Shown one piece after another: positions 49,852 to 58,695 of a stretch of DNA of 64,000 nucleotides. The stretch is from positions 434,001-498,000 of the forward strand of contig NZ_CP018620.1 of NCBI RefSeq assembly GCF_001908275.1. The letters run 5' to 3'. Each line of letters opens with the position of its first letter. Position 1 is the stretch's first letter. The DNA comes from Paenibacillus xylanexedens. GTDB lineage: Bacteria > Bacillota > Bacilli > Paenibacillales > Paenibacillaceae. The position numbers and the translations under genes are program-made. The notes below the pieces were generated by a model that searched no databases, was not told the origin of the DNA, and saw only the letters and a program-made list of their open reading frames with translations.

Positions 49852-50961
49852 TTACTTTTTAAGTAACTTTTGTAATTCAGTCTCCCCAAGCAAAGGAAAC
49901 AGGTTATCAAACATATGTGTGTTTCCACTAAATACATATCCGCCTGGATAACTGGCGTCCAGACTACGCATGCTGATCATATGCTTATACAGCTGTTTCG
50001 CCCATTTTGGATCACCTGACTGAACCGCAAGCAGCATCGCGAGTCCATATACGGATGGAGATTGGTAAGATACCGCAGGTGTGCGAGTACTACGCTTATA
50101 TTGTCCCGGCAGCTGATGACGGGTATTGAATTCTTTTTTCAAAAAAGCAATGAGCTTGTCCGGTTTGCGGCTGGTCGCAGTTAGATGGTTCGCTACGATC
50201 AGCTGATCAATCAGATTCACTGTGTCATCATATGTATACTCTTTCGTCCCCACATTGAATGTTTTCGGATAAAATATCCCGTCATCCGGCATACTCTTCA
50301 ACATGGATTCGTACTTGGCATATGTGCCCGGCTCCAGCATTTCATGCTTCTCCATTAATTGGAGAGACGGTAGATCCACATAAACCAGGCTTAACATATC
50401 CGCGGAGTAACCGTTGCCAAAATCGTGAAAATCAACATAATATCCTTTATTCTGAACCGACTGCGTCAGTGTACGGGAAATATCCGAGGCCGTTGCCAGT
50501 TTGGCTTCTCTTCCCTGTTGCCATTGATCTGCTGCCTTTAATAAGGCACCGACAATTCGGAAATCATCACCGAGCGCGTTGGTGGTCACGTGAGATTTTC
50601 CCTCAGCATCCAGCTTCCAGGCAATATATTTTTGCGGCATGAGGAAATAGGTCGTCAGCAGCTCATAGCTTTGCTCAAATAACGCCTGATCGTTCTTGGC
50701 CACAGCATATTGCATCCAAAGACCAAGTGATTCAGATAAAACCTCTCTGCCTGCTACGATATCCGCTTTTTCGGATGTGGCATCCTGCAAATAGGACGCA
50801 AGTAAACCATTGGGATTGGTCATATGATCTTGTACAAAGGATACTGTAGGGGATAATTCATTCATCACGAACCGCTCCTTCATGAAAATAATGAACGCTG
50901 CTGCAATACTGACCACCAATATGACCAACCACGTTACTGTTTTCCGGTTCATTCTCTTCAT
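49852..50961 (-). CDS. Membrane-anchored GH8-like glycosidase (YdaJ/PssA-like)
   Basis: Extracytoplasmic protein of 369 residues with an N-terminal anchor (about 9-27) and an (alpha/alpha) barrel like GH8. Glu77 in VLSESLGLWMQYA is at the general-acid position (S-E-G-x-G-Y in GH8). Acidic residues 132-133 in LGDDFRIVGAL match the second GH8 motif. Later segments GNGYSADMLSLVYVDLPSL and SYQSPSVYGLAMLLAV fit the same fold. ATG at 50961 follows AGGAGGG; the longer frame by 35 codons lacks support. YdaJ/PssA proteins are encoded with c-di-GMP-activated EPS synthases and may trim the polymer (inference). Confidence 0.82.
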   Translation of the reverse strand: MKRMNRKTVTWLVILVVSIAAAFIIFMKERFVMNELSPTVSFVQDHMTNPNGLLASYLQDATSEKADIVAGREVLSESLGLWMQYAVAKNDQALFEQSYELLTTYFLMPQKYIAWKLDAEGKSHVTTNALGDDFRIVGALLKAADQWQQGREAKLATASDISRTLTQSVQNKGYYVDFHDFGNGYSADMLSLVYVDLPSLQLMEKHEMLEPGTYAKYESMLKSMPDDGIFYPKTFNVGTKEYTYDDTVNLIDQLIVANHLTATSRKPDKLIAFLKKEFNTRHQLPGQYKRSTRTPAVSYQSPSVYGLAMLLAVQSGDPKWAKQLYKHMISMRSLDASYPGGYVFSGNTHMFDNLFPLLGETELQKLLKK

Positions 50962-51062
50962 GATTCCCTCCTGTACTTTTGCTATTGTGAGATAATGACT
51001 CTGCTCCTTGAGATCGGTTCGGCTAGGGTCTGAGATGTAGGGGTCAAGGATAGAGGTATTGT

Positions 51063-51539
51063 TCATTCTAAGATATCCATGTAGGACCGCCGGCCGCCCT
51101 TTTTGACAAATTTCCAGTCTACCTCGATGTTGTGGCGCATTCGGCGGAGAAGCTTAACCGTTGTCTCTATCTCTTCATCCGTAAAGCCGTCCAGCGTCAC
51201 CTGGTCGGAATGCTCGCCCTCTTTACGAATGAATTCCCATGCTTTCAGGCCAGCTTCTGTCGGATATAACAACTTGTTCTTCTTATTGTCTATTGCCGAC
51301 TGTTTGACAATAAATCCATCGGATTCGAGTTTGCTAATCGCTCTGGCCGCTGTCGTTCGATCTACTTTGATTAGTTCAGCCAGCTGGTTGGGAATAATGC
51401 CCGGATTCTCACATATGCGATAAAGATACAGATATTGGCCTCGGGACAAGTTCAGATGTTGAAATTCGACATTGCTGATCGAATCCAGACAGCGGGCAAT
51501 CATGCCAATTTCACGCAACACTTCTTTTTTATCAGTCAA
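51063..51539 (-). CDS. MarR-family regulator upstream of the EPS locus
   Basis: Winged-helix regulator of 158 residues. HTH: IIPNQLAELIKVDRTTAARAISKLESDGFIVKQ; wing SAIDNKKNKLLYPTEAG. Start chosen as TTG 51539, since AAGGA is 9-10 nt upstream; a GTG three codons earlier lies too close to it. Same strand as the GH8-like gene, 101 nt upstream of it, so it may be the first gene of the locus or its regulator. A dyad (TGTTG-n6-CAACA) lies just upstream. Confidence 0.85.
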   Translation of the reverse strand: MTDKKEVLREIGMIARCLDSISNVEFQHLNLSRGQYLYLYRICENPGIIPNQLAELIKVDRTTAARAISKLESDGFIVKQSAIDNKKNKLLYPTEAGLKAWEFIRKEGEHSDQVTLDGFTDEEIETTVKLLRRMRHNIEVDWKFVKKGGRRSYMDILE

Positions 51540-51563
51540 TGCGCTCACGTCCTTTTATAAAAT

Positions 51564-51579
51564 TGTTGCATTCACAACA
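51564..51579. promoter_or_regulatory. Candidate MarR operator
   Basis: TGTTGCATTCACAACA, arms TGTTG/CAACA, 25 nt upstream of the marR start in the gap shared with the divergent GNAT gene. Confidence 0.45.
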
Positions 51580-51715
51580 TAAATAGTGATATAACTACAG
51601 TTAAATTGGATTAAATTTTAACCATGATACTCACATGGAACGGCTGCAATGATTATGCTATATACCAGTTTATCATGCCCGGATATGATTACTATCGTCC
51701 AAAGGAGAAACATTC

Positions 51716-52156
51716 ATGAATACAACGATTGTTGAAGTTACTAATCAGGAATTGCTCGATGCCTGCTTCGCCATTCGTACTGCTATTTTCGTCGAAGAAC
51801 AAGGCGTACCCGCAGAGGATGAATTCGACGCTTATGATGCATTAGACGCGGACGCGCGCCACATTCTGCTCTACGTAGATGGTGTACCGGCTGCCTCCTC
51901 CAGACTGCGCATTGTGGAACAGGTCGCCAAATTGGAACGGATCTGTGTCATGCTTGATTACCGCAAACACGGCCTGGGCCGTGTGCTGATCGACAAGCTG
52001 GAGCAAATGGCTGTTGCTGATGGTCTTGAGAAAGCCAAGCTGCACGCACAGGTACAAGCTTCCGGGTTCTACGAACGTCTCGGATATGAACCCGCGTCTG
52101 AAGTATTTATGGAAGATGGCATTCCCCATCTGCTGATGACCAAAAAACTGAAATAA
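51716..52156 (+). CDS. GNAT-family N-acetyltransferase (YjcF/ElaA-like)
   Basis: Acetyl-CoA-dependent acetyltransferase of 146 residues. The N-terminal CFAIRTAIFVEEQGVPAEDEFD is typical of the YjcF/ElaA group. The acetyl-CoA loop is VMLDYRKHGLGRVLIDKLEQMA, and the C-terminus ASGFYERLGYEPASEVFMEDGIPHLLMTKKL is standard. AAAGGAG precedes the ATG. Single gene with its own terminator. Substrate unknown. Confidence 0.9.
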   Translation: MNTTIVEVTNQELLDACFAIRTAIFVEEQGVPAEDEFDAYDALDADARHILLYVDGVPAASSRLRIVEQVAKLERICVMLDYRKHGLGRVLIDKLEQMAVADGLEKAKLHAQVQASGFYERLGYEPASEVFMEDGIPHLLMTKKLK

Positions 52157-52163
52157 TGACACC

Positions 52164-52210
52164 AAAAAACGCCTCCGTTATCACTTCTCAGTGATATACA
52201 GAGGCGTTTT
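52164..52210. terminator. Bidirectional terminator, GNAT / rlmN
   Basis: AAAAAACGCCTC...TATCACTTCTCAGTGATA...GAGGCGTTTT, two paired segments, between convergent genes. Confidence 0.85.
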
Positions 52211-52324
52211 ACATTCAGGCAACGCATTCGCGAACTCAACAACGATAAATGGCACGTACAAAGTACAGGCACTGATTTATAACAACCAAGTATCCTAACT
52301 TATTTGCCAGATCCGCGTTGTATC

Positions 52325-53419
52325 TTATCCCAGTGCCAGACGGCCTGGCTCAGATTCGGCAGTGTTGTTCTTCATTTGTTTACTGCGCAACTGTCCGCAA
52401 GCGGCATCGATATCCGTACCATGTTCCATACGTACAGTGGAGTTGATGTTGTTCTTTTTGAGCATATCATAGAAGCCCAGAATCGATTCTTCTGTACTCC
52501 GTTGATACTGACTGTGCTCATCCACCGGGTTGTATGGGATCAGATTCACACTGACCATACTTCTGCGACTGGACAACAGTTCAGCGAGCTCCGCGGCATG
52601 CTCACGTTGATCATTAACATCACGTAACAGGATGTACTCAAACATGATGCGTTTGTTCGTTGTAGCCAGATAATAATCCACCGCATCCATCAATTGCTCA
52701 ATCGGGAAAGCCCGGTTGATCTTCATGATATGTGTACGCAGTTCATTGTTCGGTGCATGCAGAGAGATCGCCAAGTTAACCTGCAGACTGCTGTCTGCAA
52801 ATTCCTTGATTTTGTCCGGAAGGCCACTCGTGGACACAGTAATCCGTTTGGCGGCAAGTGCCAGTCCTTTGCGATCCTTGATGACTTCGATGAAATCACT
52901 CATGTGCTGGAAGTTGTCGAATGGTTCGCCAATCCCCATCACAACCACGTTGGTTACCCGCTCGTCTTGACCCGCTGCATCCAGATGCCGCTGCACATGC
53001 ATAATCTGTTCTACAATCTCTCCAGCGGTCAGGTCACGGCTCTTCTTGATCAGACCGCTCGCACAGAAGCTACAGCCAATGTTACAACCCACTTGTGTGG
53101 TCACACAGACGGTAAGTCCGTATTTTTGCCGCATCAATACGGTCTCAATCAGATTGCCGTCCTGCATTCGAAGCAGAAACTTCACGGTACCATCTGTCGA
53201 TTCCTGCTTCACATGTTCGCTCAGCGAGTTCATTGTGAAATGCTCGGAGAGAACGTCCAGACATTCCTGACGGACATCGGACATCGCGGGGAAATCGTGT
53301 ACACGCTCCTGATATAACCATTCCCAGATCCGGGAAGCACGGGATTTTTTCTGCCCATGCTCCGGTAGCCAGGAACGTAATTGCTCTAATGTTAATCCAT
53401 ATATGGATGATTTGTTCAT
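52325..53419 (-). CDS. rlmN: 23S rRNA (adenine-2503-C2)-methyltransferase RlmN
   Basis: Radical-SAM enzyme (364 aa) methylating A2503 of 23S rRNA and A37 of some tRNAs. The [4Fe-4S] motif is C-x3-C-x2-C in [11 protein letters not shown]. Other family stretches are [37 protein letters not shown] and VNLIPYNPV. The C-terminal catalytic cysteine region is [11 protein letters not shown] start at [14 protein letters not shown] (ATG 53419, AGAGGAT upstream), because the 39 upstream codons are not conserved in type. Monocistronic. Confidence 0.93.
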   Translation of the reverse strand: MNKSSIYGLTLEQLRSWLPEHGQKKSRASRIWEWLYQERVHDFPAMSDVRQECLDVLSEHFTMNSLSEHVKQESTDGTVKFLLRMQDGNLIETVLMRQKYGLTVCVTTQVGCNIGCSFCASGLIKKSRDLTAGEIVEQIMHVQRHLDAAGQDERVTNVVVMGIGEPFDNFQHMSDFIEVIKDRKGLALAAKRITVSTSGLPDKIKEFADSSLQVNLAISLHAPNNELRTHIMKINRAFPIEQLMDAVDYYLATTNKRIMFEYILLRDVNDQREHAAELAELLSSRRSMVSVNLIPYNPVDEHSQYQRSTEESILGFYDMLKKNNINSTVRMEHGTDIDAACGQLRSKQMKNNTAESEPGRLALG

Positions 53420-53598
53420 TGTATAATCCTCTTTTCGCAAAAAAGCATATGGCTTATCGGTCCTACCCAAAAAACCTCTACTCCGTATTGTCCCAAAATT
53501 GTCGAGGGAAAACAAGGGCTTTTGCATTTCTTCCAAGAGGTTTTATCCATGGTAAATCTGCACAACAGACCATATTTCACCCTAACGGGCCTTCACCA

Positions 53599-54954
53599 TT
53601 AGAAGTGAATGATACCGGATGTGTGCAGTAGAACCAGCAAAACCAGGATCGGAGCTACGTAACGCAACATGAACAGCCACACCCGGAACCATCCGGAACG
53701 CAGACCGGAAGCTTCAGCAGCCGTTTTCCAGAAGTATCCGGCAAAAATCGTTACAAGCAGTCCACCTACAGGCAGCAGGATGTTGGATGCTACAAAGTCC
53801 ATCCAGTCGAACACACTCTTCGATCCAATCGTCCATTCAGGCAGCAAGCCGAGCGACAATACAGAAGGAAGTCCTACGATGAAGACCGCGAGTGATATAA
53901 CCCATACCGCACGACTGCGGCTCCAGGACAAACGTTCCATGAAATATTTCACCGGAACTTCCAGCAAGGATACTGCTGACGTTAATGCCGCAATAGCCAG
54001 CAGGATGAAGAACAGTCCGCCAAACAAGAAGCCAAGTGGCATCGCCGAGAAGGCCGCCGGAAGAGCCACGAAGATCAGTGACGGTCCTTGGTCCGGTGCA
54101 ATACCAAACGAGAATGTTGTTGGGAAGATGATCAGACCCGCAATGAATGCATAGATCAGGTCACCTGCACCAACGGCGACGGTTGCCGCACCGAGGGATT
54201 GATTTTTATCGACATACGAACCATAGGTTACAAGGATACCCATCCCGAGTGACAGGGAGAAGAAGGCATGTCCAAGCGCTACCAGTGCTGATTCGGTTGT
54301 AAGCTGCGAGAAGTCCGGATTCAGGAAGAAGGATACCCCAGCACCTGCACCCGGCAATGTAACTGCACGAATCATCAGGATAATGAGCAGTACCAACATT
54401 GCTGGAATCAGTACCTTGTTGAACTTCTCGATTCCGTTAGATACCCCTTTGGCAACAATCCAGCCTGTAATCAGAACCGAAACCAGTTGCCACACAATCG
54501 GCATATAACCGCCTATGAAGGAATTGAATTGTCCCGCATAATCCGGATTGTTAAACAATGTTCCACTGAATGACGTAATTGCATATTGCAAGGTCCAGCC
54601 AGCAATAATGACATAAAAAGAAAGGATGATAAAAGGAGTCAGTACTTGCAGCAAACCGGCTGCGAGCCAGCCCTTATGTCCACCTGCTTTGATAAAAGCA
54701 GTAGCTGCACTACCTCTGCCACTGCGACCAATCGCAAGTTCCGCCAGTAGCACCGGCAGACCAATCAGCAGCAAACAGACGATGAAGAGCAGGAAAAACG
54801 CAGCCCCTCCGTTCTCACCCGTAATGTACGGGAATTTCCACATGTTGCCCAGACCAACCGAACTACCAATGGCCGCCAGGATAAATCCAGCTTGGGAGAA
54901 ACGTTCTCCTTTGCCAGCGTTGTCTTGATCTAGATTAGGCTTACTAAAATTCAT
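53599..54954 (-). CDS. Sodium-dependent transporter, NSS (SNF) family
   Basis: LeuT-fold secondary transporter of 451 residues with about 11-12 helices, importing amino acids or related solutes with Na+. The helix 1 signature is SQAGFILAAIGSSVGLGNMWKFPYITGENGGAAF, including the unwound Na+-binding segment; helix 6 region HAFFSLSLGMGILVTYGSYV is also typical. No terminator is visible downstream. Three TTCGAAAT-type repeats lie upstream. Substrate unknown. Confidence 0.92.
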   Translation of the reverse strand: MNFSKPNLDQDNAGKGERFSQAGFILAAIGSSVGLGNMWKFPYITGENGGAAFFLLFIVCLLLIGLPVLLAELAIGRSGRGSAATAFIKAGGHKGWLAAGLLQVLTPFIILSFYVIIAGWTLQYAITSFSGTLFNNPDYAGQFNSFIGGYMPIVWQLVSVLITGWIVAKGVSNGIEKFNKVLIPAMLVLLIILMIRAVTLPGAGAGVSFFLNPDFSQLTTESALVALGHAFFSLSLGMGILVTYGSYVDKNQSLGAATVAVGAGDLIYAFIAGLIIFPTTFSFGIAPDQGPSLIFVALPAAFSAMPLGFLFGGLFFILLAIAALTSAVSLLEVPVKYFMERLSWSRSRAVWVISLAVFIVGLPSVLSLGLLPEWTIGSKSVFDWMDFVASNILLPVGGLLVTIFAGYFWKTAAEASGLRSGWFRVWLFMLRYVAPILVLLVLLHTSGIIHF

Positions 54955-55016
54955 CGTATCTACTCCATCACTTTAAAGTTTTCCCGTAATTATATACTAC
55001 TCAACTTGTCAGGTCA

Positions 55017-55041
55017 TTCGAAATTCGAAATTTGTCGAAAT
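55017..55041. repeat. Three short TTCGAAAT-type direct repeats
   Basis: TTCGAAAT at 55017-55024, TTCGAAAT at 55024-55031 and GTCGAAAT at 55034-55041, some 65-85 nt upstream of the NSS transporter start. They may be an operator. The rest of the gap up to greA (to about 55180) shows nothing else. Confidence 0.35.
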
Positions 55042-55181
55042 GTTATTTTTTTACATATAAAACACACGGAAATCTTCATCTCATAAGTTCCTTAAACACA
55101 GTATGTGATAAAGTCCGTTAGTCCAACCGTATGAAGTTTCAACAAATCCGTATTCCCAACCGTTCAAAACCCAATAGAATC

Positions 55182-55234
55182 AAAAAGAGGTGTCCCCTCA
55201 GCCATTTGGATGACTGCGGAGCACCTCTCTTTTT
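55182..55234 (-). terminator. Terminator after greA
   Basis: AAAAAGAGGTGTCCCCTCAG... / ...GAGCACCTCTCTTTTTG, three nt beyond the greA stop on the minus strand; symmetric. Confidence 0.88.
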
Positions 55235-55237
55235 GAA

Positions 55238-55714
55238 TTACACTTTAATTTGAAGTAACTCGTACTTGATAACGCCCATCGGAGCATTGACATGAATGAC
55301 GCTGCCCACTTCTTTGCCCATTATCTCTTTGCCCAGCGGGCTCTCGTACGAAATTTTATTATCCGCAACATCGGCCTCGGCAGGGCCAACCACTTTATAT
55401 TCAATCTTCTCGGCGAACTCAATGTCATTAAGCAACACCGTCGATCCAATGCTCACTTTGTTGGAGTCTATATTGTCTGAAGAAATGACTCTTGCTTTTG
55501 TCAGCATCTTCTCCAAGATCAAAATTCGGGTCTCCATAAAGGCCTGATCATCTTTGGCTGAATGATACTCACTATTTTCCTTCAGGTCACCGTAACTGAT
55601 CGCGAGTTTCAGACGAGCTGCCAATTCCTTACGCTTCACCGTCTTCAAATCCTTCAGTTCGTCCTCCAGCTTTTCCAAGCCTTCCTGTGTCAAAATCACT
55701 TCATCATTAGCCAT
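55238..55714 (-). CDS. greA: Transcription elongation factor GreA
   Basis: RNA polymerase secondary-channel factor (158 aa, normal length) that stimulates transcript cleavage in stalled complexes. N-terminal coiled coil: LTQEGLEKLEDELKDLKTVKRKELAARLKLAISYGDLKENSEYHSAKDDQ, with the acidic tip D-x-x-E-N (GDLKENSEY) that coordinates Mg2+. The C-terminal FKBP-like domain has SYESPLGKEIMGKEVGSVI. AGGAGATGG precedes the ATG. Monocistronic with its own terminator. Confidence 0.96.
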   Translation of the reverse strand: MANDEVILTQEGLEKLEDELKDLKTVKRKELAARLKLAISYGDLKENSEYHSAKDDQAFMETRILILEKMLTKARVISSDNIDSNKVSIGSTVLLNDIEFAEKIEYKVVGPAEADVADNKISYESPLGKEIMGKEVGSVIHVNAPMGVIKYELLQIKV

Positions 55715-56003
55715 TTTTCCATCTCCTAATCCTGCTATCTATCTATATTCTAACCTATATCCACTCCAAAGGGTTAGCATACCCCGGAAAAAGAAATAGC
55801 TCATCCATATATTGTATTTCAATGAGATCAAAACCATGTCCATCTTTTGAAATGAATTTCAAGGCTTTATTCAATAATTGTACCGTTACAATCTACTCAA
55901 CTGATCATGTTGTTTTCATCCGTTCACTTTTACAATGAACTCAGGGCAGCAGAAGTTTATAACTACCACATGCAGCCCACCATATGACGTGAGGTGACTC
56001 TGA

Positions 56004-56876
56004 ATGATTGAACTATTGAATACAGCTGAAATACAGGCCTATCTGAAACGGATCGGCATAGATGATATAAAGGAACCTACACTGGAATTCTTATTTGAAC
56101 TCCAGCGGGCACATGTGCAATATTTGTCCTGGCAAACGGTCGATATTTTTGCAGGTCGTCCTGCGGGAATCGGTCTTCAAGATTCAATACAGCTTATATT
56201 ACAGGGACGCAGCGGCTACTGCTTTCATCTAAATGGTGCATTTAGTGTTCTTCTCCGCTCGCTGGGTTATACGGTTGATTGGCATCGCGGTGGAGTACAG
56301 CCTCATGGGGAACAACCCCGCGTGAACTCATTCCATCTCGGACTATCTGTGCTTCTGCCGGATGCTGACCTGACAGTTGAGCGCTGGATTGTAGACGTAG
56401 GTCTGGGCGGAATGCCCTTTGAACCTCTGCCACTTCGTTATGGAACCTATGGTTCAGCTCCGTTTACGTACCAATTGATGCCATCTTCTGTTGTGGCTGG
56501 GGGATGGCGGCTTGAGTACGAGCCGAATGGGCCAAGTGAAGGAGTCGACTATGCTCCCGAGGTAGTCCACGATCTGGAGGAGTTCATCCCCAAACATGAA
56601 TTCTACAGTCGGGCGGCCGAATCACCTTGGCATAACGTATTTTTGCTTCGTCAGCGGGATAAGAATCGCAGTCATGAATTACGTGGATGTATGCTCCGAA
56701 CTCATGATATCGAAGGAATCCGGAAAACGGAGATCCGGAATTATACCGAGTGGCGCAACGTATTAACTGAAATATTCCATGAACCCTTGGTGAATTACAA
56801 CGAACTGGAATGCCAAGAGATGTGGGAGCGAGTGCAGTCTGCGCATATAGAATGGAAACAAGCGCAAGAAGCATGA
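56004..56876 (+). CDS. Arylamine N-acetyltransferase
   Basis: Acetyl-CoA:arylamine N-acetyltransferase of 290 residues. The full catalytic triad is visible: Cys73 in RSGYCFHLN, His111 in VNSFHLGL and Asp131 in IVDVGLGG. The N-terminal helical bundle and the middle beta-barrel are of normal length. GAGGTGA precedes the ATG. It lies upstream of an Sfp-type PPTase gene with a 159-nt gap. Physiological substrate unknown; some bacterial homologues act in antibiotic macrolactam formation, but no such cluster is seen here. Confidence 0.92.
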   Translation: MIELLNTAEIQAYLKRIGIDDIKEPTLEFLFELQRAHVQYLSWQTVDIFAGRPAGIGLQDSIQLILQGRSGYCFHLNGAFSVLLRSLGYTVDWHRGGVQPHGEQPRVNSFHLGLSVLLPDADLTVERWIVDVGLGGMPFEPLPLRYGTYGSAPFTYQLMPSSVVAGGWRLEYEPNGPSEGVDYAPEVVHDLEEFIPKHEFYSRAAESPWHNVFLLRQRDKNRSHELRGCMLRTHDIEGIRKTEIRNYTEWRNVLTEIFHEPLVNYNELECQEMWERVQSAHIEWKQAQEA

Positions 56877-57035
56877 GATAAAGATGCATTACCTGAAATC
56901 TTAACATGAAAAGCGAGACAACCGGCTTGCTTGTTAGGGGCATCCGTATAGTGATGATTTGGGAGGAAGAGTTGAGGGGACGTTCCATATAAAGGGAAGT
57001 TACTGAACTGCGCCGAATACGTATTCAGGTGATAA

Positions 57036-57722
57036 ATGATGATAACTATTCGTGTGCTCCAAGTTCCAGAAGTATTGCCCGAGGCGTACTGGAACCACTT
57101 TTTGTCGCAAGTTTCTGCCGATCGACGTGCTCAGGCTTCGCGTTTTGTGCGTCAGGCTGACGCGTATCGCTCCGTGCTGGGCGAGATATTGACTCGCGTG
57201 ACTTTGAGCAAGTTAATCGGCCTAAGGCCTGCTGATCTTTCTTTTTCCCGTAATTCCTACGGCAAACCTTCGCTCAATCACCATTCGGATGTACAATTCA
57301 ACGTCTCCCATTCTGGTGATTGGATTGCTCTGATCTCTGGCAGTACAGATGAACTGGGCGTAGATGTGGAAAAAATAGCTCCAATTGACATGCAGATTGC
57401 AGAGCGTTTCTTCTCTCCTAAGGAGAGCCAGTTCTTGGCCGCCGAGCCTGACGATCGTCGGCTGGAGACCTTCTACCGTCTATGGACGCTGAAGGAAAGT
57501 TATATCAAGGCAGTCGGTATGGGCTTGTCCATACCACTGGACTCCTTCGCCATCCTACCTGATGAGCGGGAAGATTGGCATTGCAAACAGGCCGAGACTT
57601 ATCTCTTTCTCAGTCAGCGACTGGATGAAGGACATATGCTTGCGGCATGTTCGGCTGGTGGAGAGCTGCCAAGCCAGCCCGAGATCATCACCTTGGAGGA
57701 TCTATATACAGAGTTGATTTAG
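57036..57722 (+). CDS. 4'-phosphopantetheinyl transferase, Sfp type
   Basis: Transfers phosphopantetheine from CoA to carrier proteins (PCP/ACP). The 228-residue product has the Sfp two-lobe structure: HSGDWIALISG, GVDVEKIAPID with the Mg2+-binding Asp and Glu, and WTLKESYIKAVGMGLSIPL with Glu/Lys of the second signature. AGGTGA precedes the ATG. There is no NRPS/PKS gene in the window apart from a short remnant about 1 kb downstream. It likely serves carrier proteins elsewhere in the genome. Confidence 0.92.
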   Translation: MMITIRVLQVPEVLPEAYWNHFLSQVSADRRAQASRFVRQADAYRSVLGEILTRVTLSKLIGLRPADLSFSRNSYGKPSLNHHSDVQFNVSHSGDWIALISGSTDELGVDVEKIAPIDMQIAERFFSPKESQFLAAEPDDRRLETFYRLWTLKESYIKAVGMGLSIPLDSFAILPDEREDWHCKQAETYLFLSQRLDEGHMLAACSAGGELPSQPEIITLEDLYTELI

Positions 57723-57780
57723 TGCGCGGCTAGGTGGGGCTTAATTGGGTTTTTTTGGAGTTTAAGTCAAGGTCGAGCTG

Positions 57781-57973
57781 TAACGAATCTGAGACACCTT
57801 AATGACTAAAAATACACGACTCTGGTATTCTAAGGAATCCTACACACGCTAATTCCCTCTACATGCTCTATTTCACGTTGTTATAGCTGAACTCTGTACA
57901 AATAAGGTATCTAAGGTTCGTTAGGTTTCACTAAACACTAAAAATCCTCGATTAAGAGTTGTGAGATTCGTTA
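57781..57973. repeat. Dispersed intergenic element, copy B (2 direct + 2 inverted motifs, 50-nt period)
   Basis: Direct motifs begin at 57781 (TAACGAATCTGAGACACCTT) and 57831 (TAAGGAATCCTACACACGCT); inverted motifs end at 57923 (AAGGTTCGTTA) and 57973 (GAGATTCGTTA). Spacing is 50 nt within each pair, as in copy A at 11727-11918. It fills the first part of the 510-bp gap between the PPTase and the next gene. Confidence 0.7.
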
Positions 57974-58084
57974 CATCTGGCATTATGATGAAGGAGAGGT
58001 CAATGACCCTCCTTTATTTTTACTATTGATCAAAAATCAAAAAGAGCATATATCTCATAGAAAACCATAATTTTCAAAAAAAGA

Positions 58085-58113
58085 TTAACATCCTGTCCAG
58101 TTAATGGTACTAT
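58085..58113 (+). promoter_or_regulatory. Likely promoter with extended -10, upstream of the small membrane gene
   Basis: TTAACA - 17 nt - TACTAT with TGG directly before the -10 (extended -10), preceded by a run of A residues. It is almost the same as the element at 60415-60443. It leaves a leader of about 115 nt to the next gene. Confidence 0.6.
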
Positions 58114-58232
58114 AGGACCAAAAGGAAGAAGAATAGGTAATAATAATCAGGTATTTGTGACTAGAATTATACTACATACTTGTTAATACTCGATTCTCTC
58201 TCCGATTCATTATTTTAGAAGGAAGTGGACAG

Positions 58233-58547
58233 ATGCATATCTTTTTGCAAAACAGTGCAGGTGTAACCAAGAACGTGAAAGTAGGTTTCAGCTGGACAAC
58301 ATTATTTTTCGGATTTTTCCCTGCGTTGTTCCGTGGTGATTTGAAATGGGCTGCCATCATGTTCTTGATCTCCGTAGCCGTTGGTATTTTCACTGTAGGA
58401 TTCGGAGCATGGATTAGTGGGATCGTATTCTCTTTCGTTTACAACAAAATCTACATTAAAGAGTTGCTCGAAAAAGGCTACCGTCCTTCAAACGCTGAAG
58501 CTCAAGCAGTTCTGGAAAGTAACCAGATTATTGCTCGAGCAGCTTAA
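58233..58547 (+). CDS. Small membrane protein (DUF2628/HrgC-like)
   Basis: A 104-residue membrane protein. The N-terminus MHIFLQNSAGVTKNVKVGFSW is followed by TTLFFGFFPALFRGDLKWAAIMFLISVAVGIFTVGFGAWISGIVFSFVYNKIY, with about two or three helices. The FSWTTLFFGFFPALFRGD stretch followed by a KxYIKELLEKGY tail is characteristic of the HrgC/DUF2628 type. GAAGGAAG precedes the ATG. Single gene between a strong promoter and terminator. Function unknown. Confidence 0.8.
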   Translation: MHIFLQNSAGVTKNVKVGFSWTTLFFGFFPALFRGDLKWAAIMFLISVAVGIFTVGFGAWISGIVFSFVYNKIYIKELLEKGYRPSNAEAQAVLESNQIIARAA

Positions 58548-58631
58548 AACCAAAGCAATACATGGATGAACATAGCAATTATAAGCTTTTAGATTTTTAT
58601 TGTAGATATACCAACCAGCAATCATGTCGAG

Positions 58632-58681
58632 ATAAACACCAAAAATCCCTGGCGAAAACGTCAGGGATTTTTGGTGTTTAT
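58632..58681 (+). terminator. Terminator after the small membrane gene
   Basis: AAACACCAAAAATCCCTG / CAGGGATTTTTGGTGTTT, a long perfect stem, then ATTC; the T-run lies inside the stem. Confidence 0.85.
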
Positions 58682-58695
58682 TCAGATAACAGGAC

